From: Atopsyche davidsoni
Taxonomy: Eukaryota; Arthropoda; Insecta; Trichoptera; Hydrobiosidae
Length of the DNA: 64,000 bases
Direction of reading: 5' to 3'
Assembly (NCBI GenBank): GCA_022113835.1
Contig: JAILWY010000026.1
Location: 5,855,001-5,919,000, forward strand
The position numbers and the translations under genes are program-made. The notes under the pieces were generated by a model that saw only the letters and a program-made list of their open reading frames with translations, did no database searches and was not told the DNA's origin. Shown here piece after piece: positions 37,201 to 50,573 of this stretch. The stretch's first letter is position 1. Each line of letters opens with the position of its first letter.

Positions 37201-38850
37201 ACATTTATCTAGGCTTCTAGTTAGCAAATATCAGATTTATTTAATACACACAAATAAAAATATAAATTTTCAGAATGGCGGCTGATGAATTCAGAATGAT
37301 TACTTTGAATTTTTTTAGCAATTTAAGTATTGCTAGAGCTATATTGTAATAAAATAATGCATCTTATATTGATGTGTACTTTTTTTTTCAAACCCAAAAG
37401 AATTTGACTTTCTGTTATAAATCCACATTTATACTATAATTATTTTGCTTTTATTACACAGATTTGATCGTTGATTGTCATTTTTGTTATTGCGTTCTTT
37501 GTATTTAACCAACAAGCAAAATTATTGTATTTATTTTGAGATGAAGCAAATATTTAATTAATTTATTTAATTTATAAAATACGCTAAAATATTAATAACT
37601 AATTTAGAATTTTTTGTATTTGTGATTATAAAATATTTTAGTTACGACAAAATTTAGAGCATTGTTCGATTATATCACAATAATAGCTCTTATGACTGAT
37701 AACAAATTCACACTAAAGAAAATAAAGTTTTCAGATAATAATAGACATATAGCAAATAAATTTTTTAAACGCTTTTACAGATTTCAATATTCAATCAACT
37801 GTTTTTAAAACGTTATTACGAATATCTATTGGTTTTAAGGGTACTTTCTATATTGAAGCAAAATAACAAATTTGTTCAAGTTAAATTGGTTAAAAATAAA
37901 CTGACATCCAAAAAAACTGTTTGTTATCAAGATCTCTATTTGCGCAAAGTCGTCGTTGGTTTTCTTACAGAGACAGTCAAAACAATCGCAAACATTATTA
38001 CCAGAATGACGAACTCCAGTCTGTCGTCTGCGAGACGAGTTTGAAGTTAAACAGATAAGTCACCGCTGAAAGTTGAGTGTTTTTATCATTATTTGATAAG
38101 AACTGCATAGCTTCGAACAACGCCACTATAATCTCAAAAGACATGCTATTTTCGTAATGTCACTTTAAACTGTCATTGTTATTAGTGGGAAGATGTTATT
38201 CTATATCCCGGAGTTGGCGCTCCACATTACTTGGCAAACTTGATATCGCACTGTCAAACTTCTTACTAATTCCGCTGAACACAAACTTGTAGATGCGTCA
38301 GCGGTGAATGCGATTCCGACTGTTTGCGTTTTGAGATAAATTTTAAATGATGGGATTCCGATACCATGAATATCTTTACTGAAATATAAAAATATACATA
38401 TGCATTTGTTAAAATTTTTATGTATCAATGTATAACGAATATAATTATTTTCTTCTGCGTTTAGTGAAAAGTTTCTATTGAGTATAGATAAATAACTTTA
38501 AAACGTCACATGTATTCAAATATAAATATTTAATTTAAATTGTTAATTTGATGATCGATCGCATCAATCATCGAACACAGTATAAGTCATGTTATAAATT
38601 AAAAATTGTTTTGATTTATTATTTTGACTTAATTTAAAGGTATGAATTATAGTGTTTTTATCATGGTATATGCTTTAAATTAAAACAGTCGTCTGCCAAT
38701 AAATTGCACTGGAGTAAAATTAGTTGACATATATGATAATAACCCAAAGCGATGCATCTTTTCAATGTGTTTTTGTGTACATTCAACATCGGTAGAAATC
38801 ATTTTATCTGGCTCTCTCGCCGTTGGGTTGACTTAAGACGTGTGCATTGG
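34241..38850. other. Non-coding DNA with GC islands
   Basis: No supported gene. Islands lie at about 34,540-34,950, 35,330-35,560 (weak), 35,880-36,100 and 36,960-37,140. The 102-codon frame at 35,273-35,581 begins in a T-run and shows no domain. A short (TA)n run is at about 35,024-35,034. The 36.1-36.9 and 37.2-38.8 kb stretches are AT-rich and featureless to me. Confidence 0.5.
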
Positions 38851-38859
38851 CTGATTTCA

Positions 38860-41080
38860 ACGACACCTCAATATCTGAAATAAACGTATTATCCCGAGGG
38901 GGAGGACATAATTTAACAATCTGATCCGCATAATGGCGCCGCCCTGACCCGCGCCCGCCCCCGCCCACCGGCATTATCGGTATGAATTATTCAGCCGGCG
39001 TCTTACACAATGTCTTACATCCGGAATTAATTATTTACGTCTCTGCTGTTTACAAGTGGCGCCGACTTCTAGCCCCGCTTCCCGCCCAGGGTCCATGTAA
39101 GTGAATTTCGCCCACGGCTGAAGGGCGGGCCTCTGGGCGGCTCCTTACCTGCAAACTTCGGCAAGATGGACTTCCCGGGTTGGGCAGGTAAAAATAGGAT
39201 TTGGGGTTGCTTTGGGAAGTCAATATTGATGGGGGGTACTTGAAACGGATGTAATCCACCCATTAACAATTTGGGTTATTTTAGACCGTCGTGGCGGTCA
39301 GCGCTTAGATGAATTTATCACCAACAATACAACAATTTTTTTTATTTAACTTTTTATAAAGAATATACTTTGCACGTGTTTAATGTCATAAAATAACGTT
39401 TTTCAATGTGAAGGTGGTGAATAAGTTTTCGTTTCAAATCAGAATTCTTATATGATTGTTTCATAGAGATTCATTAACCATAAGGCTAAATCTGTAATAT
39501 AATTTTATAGTGCATAATCAAACATTACATCCAACTGCTCAGCGATCAAAGCACTAGGCGTGAATGCAATCTAAACAACAATAAAATCTAAAACGAAATT
39601 CCATAAATCCATCCCGCCCTGGCACTCACCTATTAGTAGTAAGTGCAAATGCCAACACGCATTCCTGGGGATCACCAAATCCGGTGCCCCTCGAGCGGGG
39701 GTCCTCTCTTGACCGGGCCCCGGGGCACTAATGCAATTATCGCAGCCCTAATGCGCCGGACAGTCTAATGCGGACCTTATGAGAGCGTTTATGGGACTTA
39801 AGACCAAGATTCGGAGTTGAAGACGGGTCGGCGGTCGGTTTATGGACTGCGGACGCTTCGGTGCGGTGCGAATTGCCTCCGGTGATGGATGATGAGATGT
39901 AAACGTTATGGTTGCTGTAAAACCTGAATTCGTAAGCTATCCGGCTATTACTAAACTATCATCTCTGTAATTAAAATACCTCGCTCTAATGGTTATGATC
40001 TGAATTAATATTATGATTTGTTATATTAAATCTAGTGTTTGGTAACAAAGCTTTTAAATAATATTTCCATCTCTATTGCAAGTAGTATATTATTGTATAA
40101 TCATGTAAAAGCGGTAAAATTATTAAATTTTGCGTGCTTTGAAAATTCGTGTTATTTTGCTATGATGAACCAAAGAAGATTTTATAATAATTTTAACTTG
40201 ATGCAATAGTTTATTACGAAGAGATTAATAATATACTTGCAGTATAAACAAAAAAATATGAAATATAAGAGACTTATAAATTATGTCAACAGTGGTTATT
40301 TCCAATATTACAGAACATTGGCGTCAGTATCATCTAATTACTATATTAAACCATTAACGCCATCATTGCAATAGTAATAACCTTCTATTATTTGCGATAT
40401 TTTGTAAAGTTTGAAAATGCATTTTTGCGGGTACTAAAAATTATGAACTCTGTTTATAAGTACCACACCTTACTACAGATTAGACGAATTTTGATTACAT
40501 CGAAGTTTAAATAACATCACAGGATTTTTAAGTATATTTGTTTAACTCGGTCTATTGTATATTTCTTAAATATAAATACAAGCGCCTTGCCATCAAGTGC
40601 CTGCGCGGCTTTAATATGAGAATATTAATACCGTACACGGGGCGTCCGGAGCAAGTTTGGCTTTATTTGCTTCATATCTCGAGCGGCGACCGGCATCCTA
40701 ATCAGCGCGTATAGGTAATTGAGATGTGGGGAAGGCAACTTTATCAATGTTCGGAGGCACACGCCATACCGCCCGGCCACATCACAAGAAACAAGTAGCG
40801 CCAAGACGTCGGAACTTCTGTGAGGGACCACATACAAATGCGAAACTTAATCCCGATCCCGGCAAATGTATTCCAGGACCCGCGGGGGGGAGGCGCGGGG
40901 AGAGCTCGGCGCTAGGGTCAGATGTTGACAAACAGGCGACATGGGCCGTCAACCCCCTCCCCCCGGCGTTTAAAAAGGACCAACCCTCTAGAATTCATTG
41001 AAACAGCCGAATAACTATGTTGCCGCGTGCGAGTTTGCCAAGGATCTACATCGGTTTCGGGTTTATGTGCATAAATTGTA
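38860..41080. other. Cluster of GC islands
   Basis: Three strong islands lie close together at about 38,860-39,300, 39,610-39,910 and 40,600-41,080. They contain CpG-rich words such as CCGCGCCCGCCCCCGCCC near 38,950, GACCGGGCCCCGGGGC near 39,710, and a 7-G run near 40,883. Open frames on both strands, 66-91 codons, overlap each other and are not evidence for genes. The density suggests a regulatory cluster, but that is inferred. Confidence 0.35.
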
Positions 41081-43290
41081 GTCCTTTTGAGTGGTGAATT
41101 TGGATTTGTAGCTAGGTAGTTTTGGATCACTGTTTAATATTAACAGATTGATTTGATATTACTGATTGGTTCGACAGTGTTGACAATACACATTTAAACT
41201 TTTGCAATAATTAGCTGATAACTACAATTATATAATACATAAAATATTCTCTTGAATATACTTCTACGTGTGATTAATAAAAAGAGTGATGATATATATC
41301 ATCATGAGGATAAAATGACCATCCAACTTAATTTTGAATTTTTTTAATTATAAAACCATGATTTACTTATTTATCTATTTGAAATAATAATTATGTGCAT
41401 GTATTTATGAAAAGAACACATTTTATTTGAGAAACCATTAATACTTCCAGTAAGTAATCAAACCAAACGATCTTCCTGTAAACGTTTGAAATAAATTTCA
41501 AATAGTCAACACATACAAAATTTGCAAGTTTACTTTACTTGTTAACTTATTATTAATTTTTATCCAATATTGCAAGTTTTCAAAGTAAAAATGTCAATTT
41601 AATAAACGTTTTATACTTATTCATCATGCAAAAATATATAATTTAATATTCTAATTTATTTAAACATTTTTACTTATTCTAGATATTTTTGCTAATTTAA
41701 ATGCATTTCCAATATTTCCAATAAGTTTATTAAATATTTAATTTTACCACACAACACAAAAACCATGAGTTCAAATAAACTCTTTTTTCACCATTTAGAG
41801 TACTGAGTCATGTGCAGCCGGTAACCTCCATTCCACTCGTATTTACCATAGACAAAACGAAACGTCAGATTCTAAAACTCAAGCAAACAAATAATATCCA
41901 TCTCAAAATTACAATAGCAGGGGTGGACTTGAAATATTGAAAATGTGAATCAATCAGTCCGAGGGGGTGCAGGCCCGGGCCCGGGGCGAGCCTCGGCGCT
42001 TCACCGGCGGACGCAGCTGCAGTGCCCCCCAAACTTTTCATACTCAGTCACCGCCAATGTGATGCCGACAGCTGCCTAACAACAGCCTCTAGAATATTTT
42101 TATATTTTTTACTATCACAATAGATTTTATTTCATGTAAATTTGTAGCATTTATGCGAAAGCACTCAGAGACCATAAACTGATTTTTTGAATTACGCTGA
42201 ATTCAGTCTAGTGTAATATCAAAATATATTTCATGATGTCAATAACTTAATATTCAAACAGTTAGGGTTTGCTGTGTAGGCCCGTGACGTCACTCCCCTT
42301 GATTTTTCCTGTCACGCTCGTAAAATATTATTACGTGGCGAAATATCTTATTCAAAAGTTGCTCCGGTCAGCCGCAGCCTTCGGGGCGACAAATGATATT
42401 GCTCGCCACCCTCTTCTCCCCCCCCAGCTTCCTTTATTTCCGATCCCCGACATATTCGGACGCATTTCCATAAGAAGTCGCTCTCGTCACATTTTACGAT
42501 GAAATATTCTTGACACGGCGACAAAAAACATCGCCTGTTTTTGTGGACGCTGTCTTTCTGGCAGAATAAATAAATGCACCCACTTTGTATTGGTTCTTAT
42601 CGCCGGAACTCTTCGTACTTCTTTATGAATATTTATATATAAATTTCCGTTGAGCTTGTAGTTACTTTTTTAATAAAAGAGTCGTTTGAGTGCGTGAGTT
42701 GATGAAACTGATTTTATATAGCTTTACAAAATGAAATTCTGATATTTTATATAATATGTATGTAAAAAAACCGAATAATAATTACTTTACTTTACATGAT
42801 TTTATCAATTTTAAGTTTGCGTGTATAAAAAATGTATATATATCTTTACTGTCGTTTATTGTCATTAGACAGGAAAAAATTCCACAGTATTGCACAATAG
42901 TTTACGAGAACACTCAATTTATTAAATCGTCTTTGTTCGATGATTATAAAATGGAACAAAAAACTTCTTGCTGATTCAGTGATGAATTCAAGTAAATCAT
43001 TTAGTTCTCTCTATATTTATTAAAAAAATACAAAACTATATAAACACTCTTAAAAGTTCATTATAGTTTTGACTTTTTATTTTTTCCGATATTTATGTTT
43101 ATTAAAATTATAAAAGTACAGCCTTATAAAAACACAAAAAAAGTTTTTTTTTGATTATATCTACAAACAGAGTTAAGCATAAAATAACGCCTGTTTTTTA
43201 AATCTTTTTTTTTTTTGTTGTGTGAGTATTTTTGCAAGTCAGCTGTTAAATAAATGCTCTGAATATAAATAAAGTGGATGCAATTAGTCT
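41081..43290. other. Non-coding DNA with two GC islands
   Basis: Islands lie at about 41,940-42,080 and 42,280-42,580. The second begins with GTGACGTCAC, a perfect CRE (TGACGTCA at 42,285-42,292). A perfect 18-bp palindrome, TGATGATAT plus its complement, lies at 41,287-41,304. Otherwise AT-rich with no gene seen. Confidence 0.5.
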
Positions 43291-43560
43291 GAGTTACCTC
43301 CAGCCACAGGGTGGATGAATGCCAGGACGGCTTCAGGGGTGCGCAGGGCGGCAGGCGGCGCATCCAGGCAACAAAGTTCCTTCAGGCCCGCGGAGACCTC
43401 CGCCGCCCCCAGCCTCCGCCCCCAGCCTCCGCCCCCAACCCCGCCCCCGCCCCCGCCCACCGCGGATAATATCTTTAAAACTTTCCCCAGATCTACTTGC
43501 TCTCCTCTTTCTGTCCCTCGCTACGTGACTCCTGCTCGCTCCACCCGACGTATTTATTTT
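43291..43560. repeat. GC island with C-rich tandem repeat
   Basis: At 43,401-43,460 a unit of about 13 bp (CCCCCAGCCTCCG) is repeated and decays into CGCCCC repeats. The minus strand therefore carries many G-runs with short loops and could form a G-quadruplex; the plus strand could form an i-motif. Open frames of 69-87 codons are present on both strands through the repeat and encode only P-, R- or G-rich sequence. Confidence 0.55.
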
Positions 43561-45070
43561 ATCGTCTCTGTTTAATATATTTGCATTAAACGTCATTTAA
43601 TGCTCAAAATATTTCAATGAAACTGGTCAGATAAAAAGAGCAATACAGTAACGCTCTTAGTAACACATCAATGTACCGATTTGTATTTAGCCAATAGCGT
43701 CTTCTTACTTCTTATTTTTTTATAGTTTTGCCTAAAGCCACATACGCAGCGATATAATTTACAGTTAGCCAATAGCGTCTCTTTTTTTAAAAATATTATC
43801 GGTTTAATCAAAGTAAAAAACTCAAATAAGGACGGTATTGGCAACGTTGAGTCACAAAGTGTATAGACATTTTAAAACGAAGTGGCTAGATAAAAGCAGA
43901 CAAGCTATCAAATAATAGCAGAAACCAGAAAACCATAATAAACATGCATCAGATAGAGTTTTTTTTATCATTTTGACGCTAAAACCAAAAACACTTTATA
44001 AATTTTTTGTTGTTATTTAACAATTTTTAATTAGCAATCATTGTCAATCATAAAAAATAAAATAATTTTTTTTTATGTTATAATATAATTTGTGTGACTT
44101 CACTCGTTTTCCAAGTGATACCATCGTTAGTGAATCCAGGTATATTGTCATATTGTAGCGTTGGCTCATTAAGGGATGACGAATGGCTTCAGGCTTTCAT
44201 GTTTAGTAATGTATTTGTAGCCAACACACTTCTAGCAATAGCACTATGTATTGTAGGTTTTATTACGTTTTAAAGTAGCGCACACGCGCCGTGTTTGATT
44301 GTGAAACCCAAATAAAAGTAGAGCTTTCCCCACGAAACGGTAAACAATTTTCAAATTGCCGAAATCCAAGCAAACACAATTTCACCTTGTTATTATTACC
44401 TATAATGATTTTTGTTCTTATCAGTTAGGTAAATTTAAACAACCGAAAATTAATCAGAGCATAATATCGGAGTTCAACTTTTATAAACTCCCATCAGTTA
44501 TTTAACATCCTACATATTATTTCCGACTTAATTTTACGTTGTAATCAATTTAATTCTAGAAATGGCGGTTTAATCGTGTTTTGTGTTTACTTTTCACAAA
44601 AAGAGTACATTGTATAAGATATTATTGGGTGAACCTTATATATGAAATTTTATAAATTTACTAGAGCACGCTGCGGTTTGGAATCATGGATTGTTATTCA
44701 TATGAAATTTAAAACAAAAAAAATTTAACGTGTAGAATAATAATAACTCTTCAACCTTCAATGAATATAATTATAAAGGATAATTAATAAATATTAACAA
44801 AATCTAAACGTTAGTATGTACAGTAGTTTTTTTATTGTTCGTAATTTACATTACCTTAAAATAAGAGAAAAACCATAACTTGTTTTTAAACTTACTTTTA
44901 CAAAATAGTGTTTCTATTTTCGTAAAAAAAATATGAAGCATTATTATTTCTCGTCTAAAATATATCATACAATGCCGATATATTCGTTGGCTAATATAAA
45001 AAAAGAGAATCTTAATAATAGACTTGTTTAGGAGGATGAGAGTTTTCGTGGAATCAAATTCATTGTTTAC
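43561..45070. other. Non-coding AT-rich DNA with a 16-bp direct repeat
   Basis: TTAGCCAATAGCGTCT occurs at 43,687-43,702 and again at 43,765-43,780, in the same orientation and 78 bp apart. It contains a CCAAT core. The rest is AT-rich with nothing else I can support. Confidence 0.55.
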
Positions 45071-45079
45071 AAATTTACT

Positions 45080-45480
45080 ATGTCCGACCAAGCCAAACGT
45101 CAATGGGGAAACGCGAATAACGCATCTACGAATAGCGAAGAGGCCGCAATTGAGAGCAAGAAAGTAAACATCGCGCCGGATCATCTCGCAAGAAAAATAG
45201 GTTACACGGGAAGCCGAGCAGCGCGGGGGAGGATTGGCGGGCAGGGGCGGCGGCTGGGGGTAGCTAAACTTTTGTTTTGGCAGGGGGCACGCTCGAGCCC
45301 ACACACACACACCCACAAGCTCGCGTGCTCACGGCACACACACTCCAGTGAAGTTCTCGCCGCACGCGGGGCCGCAAAAACTTGTGAAAGGTATGGAGCC
45401 CCGACCGCGGGGGTGAGCGCCTGTTTTAATATAAGGCAGGAAATCTCCGGTGAGCGGTTCTGGTTTGAGATCTTAATTTT
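45080..45480. other. GC-rich island with a CA microsatellite
   Basis: The region is CpG-rich, with an (AC)n run at about 45,299-45,311 and GGCGGGCAGGGGCGGCGG near 45,240. The longest frame of the window (177 codons, 45,080-45,613 +) passes through it but continues into A/T-run sequence with no domain. A 156-codon frame runs antisense. Both look like composition artefacts. The island could be regulatory. Confidence 0.4.
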
Positions 45481-48230
45481 ACCCCGCGTCTATTTTTTTT
45501 TCATATATGTTCATACAAAAGCGCTCACATATACATTGCACAAAAGTAATACTACAAAAATTCATACACTGAAATTCGATTTGTACAAAAAAAATGTGAT
45601 TCTTGTAATTTGATATATTAATATCAAATTTTAAGATTGTAACAAACGAAATCATTATTGTGGGATACAATAAATATTATTTTTAAAAATTGCGTGTTCG
45701 CTTGTCATAGTAGGGTTGTGTGAAACGATTTCTACACGGTTCTGAATATGACACCTATACTCTAACGATAAATCCATAAATCACAAGTTATTTCCATATG
45801 AATGATAAAAATGGTTTTAAATTATCATAAAACAATAAATTTTGCGAGTCTTTTGCGTCACCCTTGAGGTAAGATTTATAATGTTTTATTTCTTTGTTAT
45901 TGAGGTGATGAAAAAACAACGAATCGAATGAGATTTTGAAGACTTCTCTTATAAAATCTGAAAACTTTTTGTGTTTTTTTTCACCTCTTTATTTTGGGTA
46001 GTTTTTAATTTTAAGAGAAATCTTTAATTACTTCTCTGCTAAACAAGCTTCTATTATACGACACAATAAACCCTTAGTTTAGCGGTTTACTTGGTTTCCA
46101 TAGTCTTTATAGAAAATATAATAGAAAATATTTTGTACGAAGATATGATGAAATGACTTGGAACAAATTTTGGAACATGCATTTATAATCTAATAATAGA
46201 TGGAGGTCAAAACTCGTACGATAAAGCATTCAAGTATATTTTAAAAACAGTAGATGCACTAAACAAAACAGGAAAATTTCGTAGACATAATAAATAAGTT
46301 AATATGGATTTAACTAAAAATAAATAATATTTTTTGAACATGGTATGGTGGTATGTTAGCATCGAAAAAGTCACTGACACTTTCATCCTCAGTATTGATA
46401 ACCATTTCCGAGATAGTGCTTATTTATTGATCTCATATAAGTAATAATCGTTCTCCGGATACCGCTTCCATCATCTCACACCGAGCATTCTTCATCCCCA
46501 ACAATGGAGGCTGGCAGCTCAAAACCGTTTCATAAATCCTAATTGCTGATGATCTCCCTTCTACCGCGGCGCCACTGTCCGTACGAGATAATTCGTTATT
46601 ATTACGACCGTTACTATTCGTGTAATTGGCCGTTATCGTGATTTTTATGGCAGGTTTTATGATCCAAAAACTATTCGGGAGTGCTGTGCCACCCCCGCCG
46701 CCTCCCCGACCCCCGGCGTTCAGCGACTCGCCTAATTAATATACCCGTTTCCCAGTGAATGGGTAAGCTATTTGATTCTCGATAAGAAAATTCTCATTTA
46801 GACGAGTATTCTGCAGAATTCGTATGTTTTTGAGAATTATTTTTGGTAACTTGTTTTGTCGATAGAATTAAATATTTCCTACGTAACACAAGCTAATATT
46901 TTTGTAATTACACGCATTTGACTCCCAATAAATAATGTATTTTCTAATTTATTATTGAAATTACTTTTAATACAAAATTTTATACTAAACAGCACCTGAA
47001 AAAATTACGCAAGCAATGCAGCATCGTTTAGGTTTGTAAATTATCACCGATTTATAAAATTCTATATTTTAGAATTCTTAAATAATAACAGTAATACTAT
47101 TAACTTTTTAATAATTCTTCTACGAGAATGGTTGATTGAACTGGTACTCAAGATCTTATAATTGACTTTCTAAATATCGCAACCAATTATTTTTCCATCT
47201 ATTTTTATTTGGAAAGTTATATAAAATAATAAGAAAAAATGACGTGTGTTTGATTCACAGAAAGATAAAAATTTATATGTTTCTATACATTTAGCATTTT
47301 TTGGCTGAGATGTCAAGACTTCTAGTTATGTTTATCTTAATTTAGTTGTAAAAATAAATTATTCTATCGTCCATAGTCCAGCATCAAATTTTAAAAAAAA
47401 TCCACAAAATTTAAGTAATTGGGTTAAGAATTTAAATTCCAGCTTTTGAATGTAATAATCTGAAAAATCATTTTTTTACAAAAAAGTTAGAATTATTAAC
47501 AAAGAATATACATGAACCCTACTTATATTTATTATAAAGCGTATTGTATGAGGCAAAATAACATCCATTCATTTAAATTCAATAACTTTGAAGCAAAGGA
47601 TTTTTAAATCGCTTGAGTTGCTTTAATTAGTATAAAATTCCGAATGCTCGAAAAACATCGAAATCAATTTACAATATAAAATCATGGAATTGCCGAAATG
47701 AACCCAAACACTTCAGTTTTTTAACCTCATTTATGAATTCGGGTTTCAATAGAACGCCGTGCATAAAACCGCTTTTTTTCCCCCTAAAAAGAATAACTTC
47801 CAACGTCCAAAATTTTTTTTTTAAAGAATAATATGTTTAATGTTTTTATTGATGAATATAAATTAATTTTGAAAACATATTTGAGCTTATTTCATTTATC
47901 AATATTTTTTATTTGTTCGTTTCTCAGTGGTAATACAACGTTGTCTAAAAGCAACTAAGAACTAAACCCACCTAATTTTACTCGTATGTTAATTTGTTTT
48001 TATTATTTGTTATAGTTTAAGCCGTGTACTGATTCAACTCCTAGGAGAAACGATGCTTCGGTATTTTTGTAGGAAACATAAAATCATCACTTCTTAGATT
48101 GCATGAAAATAAAACGACTATCATTATGTCATTATTTCAGTGATATTTTTAATTACCCAATTTCGTTTCCCAAGTCGTATCATAGGCAGGATATTATACA
48201 TAAAACCGTTTGCTCGTCCTTATGCCGTGA
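45481..48230. other. Non-coding AT-rich DNA with one GC island
   Basis: A single island at about 46,450-46,760 has CCGCGGCGCC and CCCCCGCCGCCTCCCCGACCCC. The remaining DNA is AT-rich without a supported gene or recognised repeat. Confidence 0.5.
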
Positions 48231-48800
48231 CTGAGTCCATTTAGGCAGTATTTTTCCTCCTTTGTCTGACGGCTGGTTTACAAGCAAACTTCCTGCGCAG
48301 GTATCGCCGCCCCAGCCCGCCGCGGACATTACCGAAATGCAATTGCTTGTAATTTTCACTCGGCTAAGCAGCTATGATTTTTATCGCGCATGAATTACCG
48401 CGCCGTTGAGCCTGGAAATCAATTAGCCGCTTCTGGAGTAGCCCAGAGCCGGGCTTTGTTTATGGCAAGACTTTGCAGTACTCCACTTCTGGCGGAATCG
48501 AACCGCAATGCTGAAAGGCATTCCGCGCAAAAAATACAAAGTGAATGGCGCTTCGTGGCCAGAGCCGCGATACACGCGGGCTCGGGCTCTCGGCGGGTCT
48601 GCCGCTCGGCTTTGTGCGCGGCTGTTTTCTTTTCCTCTGCAAAATTACAAAGTTTTTAAAAGAGTTGTTAACATTCTCGGAATGCTTAGATTTCTCCCGG
48701 GCAGCGCGGGCTCGGTGCCTTCAATTTATTCAGCGTCTCCCGTCCGGCCCCGCGTCTCCCCGCCACCTTCCCTCACCTTTACGGCGCGCTAACCGTTGCA
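48231..48800. other. Long GC-rich island
   Basis: About 560 bp, one of the longest islands here. Five short open frames overlap on both strands, which shows stop-poor composition. CpG is frequent (for example CGCGGGCTCGGGCTCTCGGCG near 48,575). No splice pair or start-site motif stands out. Confidence 0.35.
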
Positions 48801-49719
48801 TAAAAGACAAGAAAAAAATATAAGAAAGAGAAAAATGAATGACTTCCCTTCGGAAATAATAACGCTGTTTGCAATTCATTTGTTCTTGATGTAGGAAGGG
48901 GAGGACGATCTGCCTTATTTTTCTGCAGGGGTTGAAATTCTTACCCCTTTTTCTTGGCAGTTTTATATTAACAATGTTCCGGTAAAACGTTTCTTTAAAA
49001 TTTATTTGGTATTGTGTCTAGCCATTACCTTTTCTTTTGTGAAATTAATTCTGAAGTATGAATAATATCTTTCCCTTGATTTTTGAATAAATTCTTAGCT
49101 TTGTAAGCTGGGGTGGGTTTCTGAGAAACAACACATTTTATGTAAATATTTTTATTTATACAAACTATAATTAAACCCATGCAATTTACTTTTAATCACA
49201 TAAAAAGTACCTTAAATATAATAAATATTCAATTTTAATTATATTAGATTACATCACACATGATATCATTTATATATTGGTACTTGTTTTAATTATTCTA
49301 AAAAAATCAAAAAATGTAACTAATTCGTGAAGTTTCCTGCATTTCCAACAACTATCATGCACATTTTTGCCTAGAGAATTGAATATTGCCTCATCCCATA
49401 GACATTGGCATCAAACACAGTTTCTGATAATTTGGTTTGTATTATCTTTGTATAATCCTATTTACTTAACTACCTGAAACAAAAATTTCATTTATAAGAA
49501 TGTTCGTTTATATAAGCATAAGAATAGTTAGTATTGGTATCATAGAAAAAAAAAATAGTACACTAGAGCAGAGAAACGGGATGGTTGAAGCAGAGTGTAT
49601 GATTTACAGAATATATAATGAGGGTTATCGTGTTCATACCGAGTACCATAACAACAAGTTGGGTGCTCAATATGAGAGCCGATACCATTTTATTTATCCC
49701 AAAACAAATTCAAACAGCC
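48801..49719. other. Non-coding AT-rich DNA
   Basis: No gene, repeat or regulatory structure that I can support, apart from a short GC patch at about 48,890-48,960. Confidence 0.5.
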
Positions 49720-50110
49720 TCGGCACAACGTCCCGGGCTCTCCCCACCTGCCGGCGGTATTTGGCCATTCTTCCGCCCAGCTGGCCCGCCTAAACAAAGC
49801 CCCGCCCGGGCCTAATTACTAAATAAGGAGGACCAAGTTGGCCGTGTGTCTTGGGCGGGGGGCCAGGGCGGCGCGCTCGCGCGGTCATTCATTAAAACTT
49901 GATAAACACAGGCGGCCTTTGTGCCCGCCCGCCACCCCGAGACGGAGTGGGCGGATTTTTAGAAAGTTTGTAAGATCTCTCGTGTTCCCCGGGATCCTGT
50001 TTCGCCGGATGTGTCGTTGAATTAGTGGTATTGTGGATTTTAATTAGTGCTAAATTTATTAGTGAAAACTTTCACTTCGTTCATTTCGTGGAAACAATCC
50101 GCTTTTTTAC
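49720..50110. other. GC-rich island with homeodomain-type TAATTA sites
   Basis: The island contains GCCCGGGCCTAATTACTAAATAAGG-type sequence near 49,805 and CGGCGCGCTCGCGCGG near 49,870. Several TAATTA/TTAATT cores lie at its edges, near 49,813 and 50,038. This resembles an enhancer or promoter in composition only. Confidence 0.3.
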
Positions 50111-50190
50111 GTTCCGAATTAAGTCTTCGTGCTACGCAAAAATTTAAATTAATGTAATCTGCGTTAATTCATTGTTATCAACCCGGCTTT

Positions 50191-50208
50191 GAGTACCCGA
50201 AGGTACTC
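50191..50208 (+). other. Short perfect hairpin with CGAA loop
   Basis: GAGTACC (50,191-50,197), loop CGAA, GGTACTC (50,202-50,208). It lies at the start of a GC-richer stretch that ends in a long A-run. Confidence 0.55.
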
Positions 50209-50573
50209 TACCAAATAAATAAACTCCAGAGCTCCGACCTGAGGAGAAGCCCGCGGACAAGACAAGAACGGCGCTGAAGAGCACGAGACGCCTTTTTCAT
50301 GCTTTTCAGCTTTCATGTTTTTTCAGCGCATCAACCAACGGAGACGCTGTCTCCATAGATAGTAAGGGACGAATGTCAGAGACGAATAGAAGGGAGGGGA
50401 GGCAGACTGGGGAACAGCGGAAAGTGCTCTCCCTGGGAAACCCCCCCTCACGAATGAATGAATTGTGTATGATTATTAGATATGTTGTATATTATATATA
50501 AAAAGACCAGCTGTCGGCACCCGGAAGAAGTACCACAGCGCTGCCCGGGGCCGACAATAAAAAAAAAAAAAAA
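50209..50573 (+). mobile_element. Possible retroposed 3' end with A tail
   Basis: GC-richer unique sequence ends in GCCCGGGGCCGACAAT and then 15 consecutive A residues (50,559-50,573). That is what the 3' end of a 5'-truncated non-LTR element or processed transcript looks like. A TATATAAAA word precedes the last segment near 50,494. I could not find a matching target-site duplication of the right flank (CCACCAACTTATT) upstream, and no reverse-transcriptase frame is visible, so the call is weak. Confidence 0.25.

Noticed and set aside
38690..38730. miRNA of the miR-92 type (AATTGCACTGG)
   Set aside because: Only the seed-like word is present; the surrounding sequence does not form a precursor hairpin.
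44846..45316. 156-codon minus-strand open frame
   Set aside because: Antisense to the frame above over the same island, with a Phe/Ile/Lys-rich tail from AT-rich DNA; no family resemblance.
45080..45613. 177-codon plus-strand open frame, the longest in the window
   Set aside because: The first half follows a GC-rich island and the second half A/T runs; composition changes sharply, no domain is recognisable, and a 156-codon antisense frame overlaps. No splice or promoter support.
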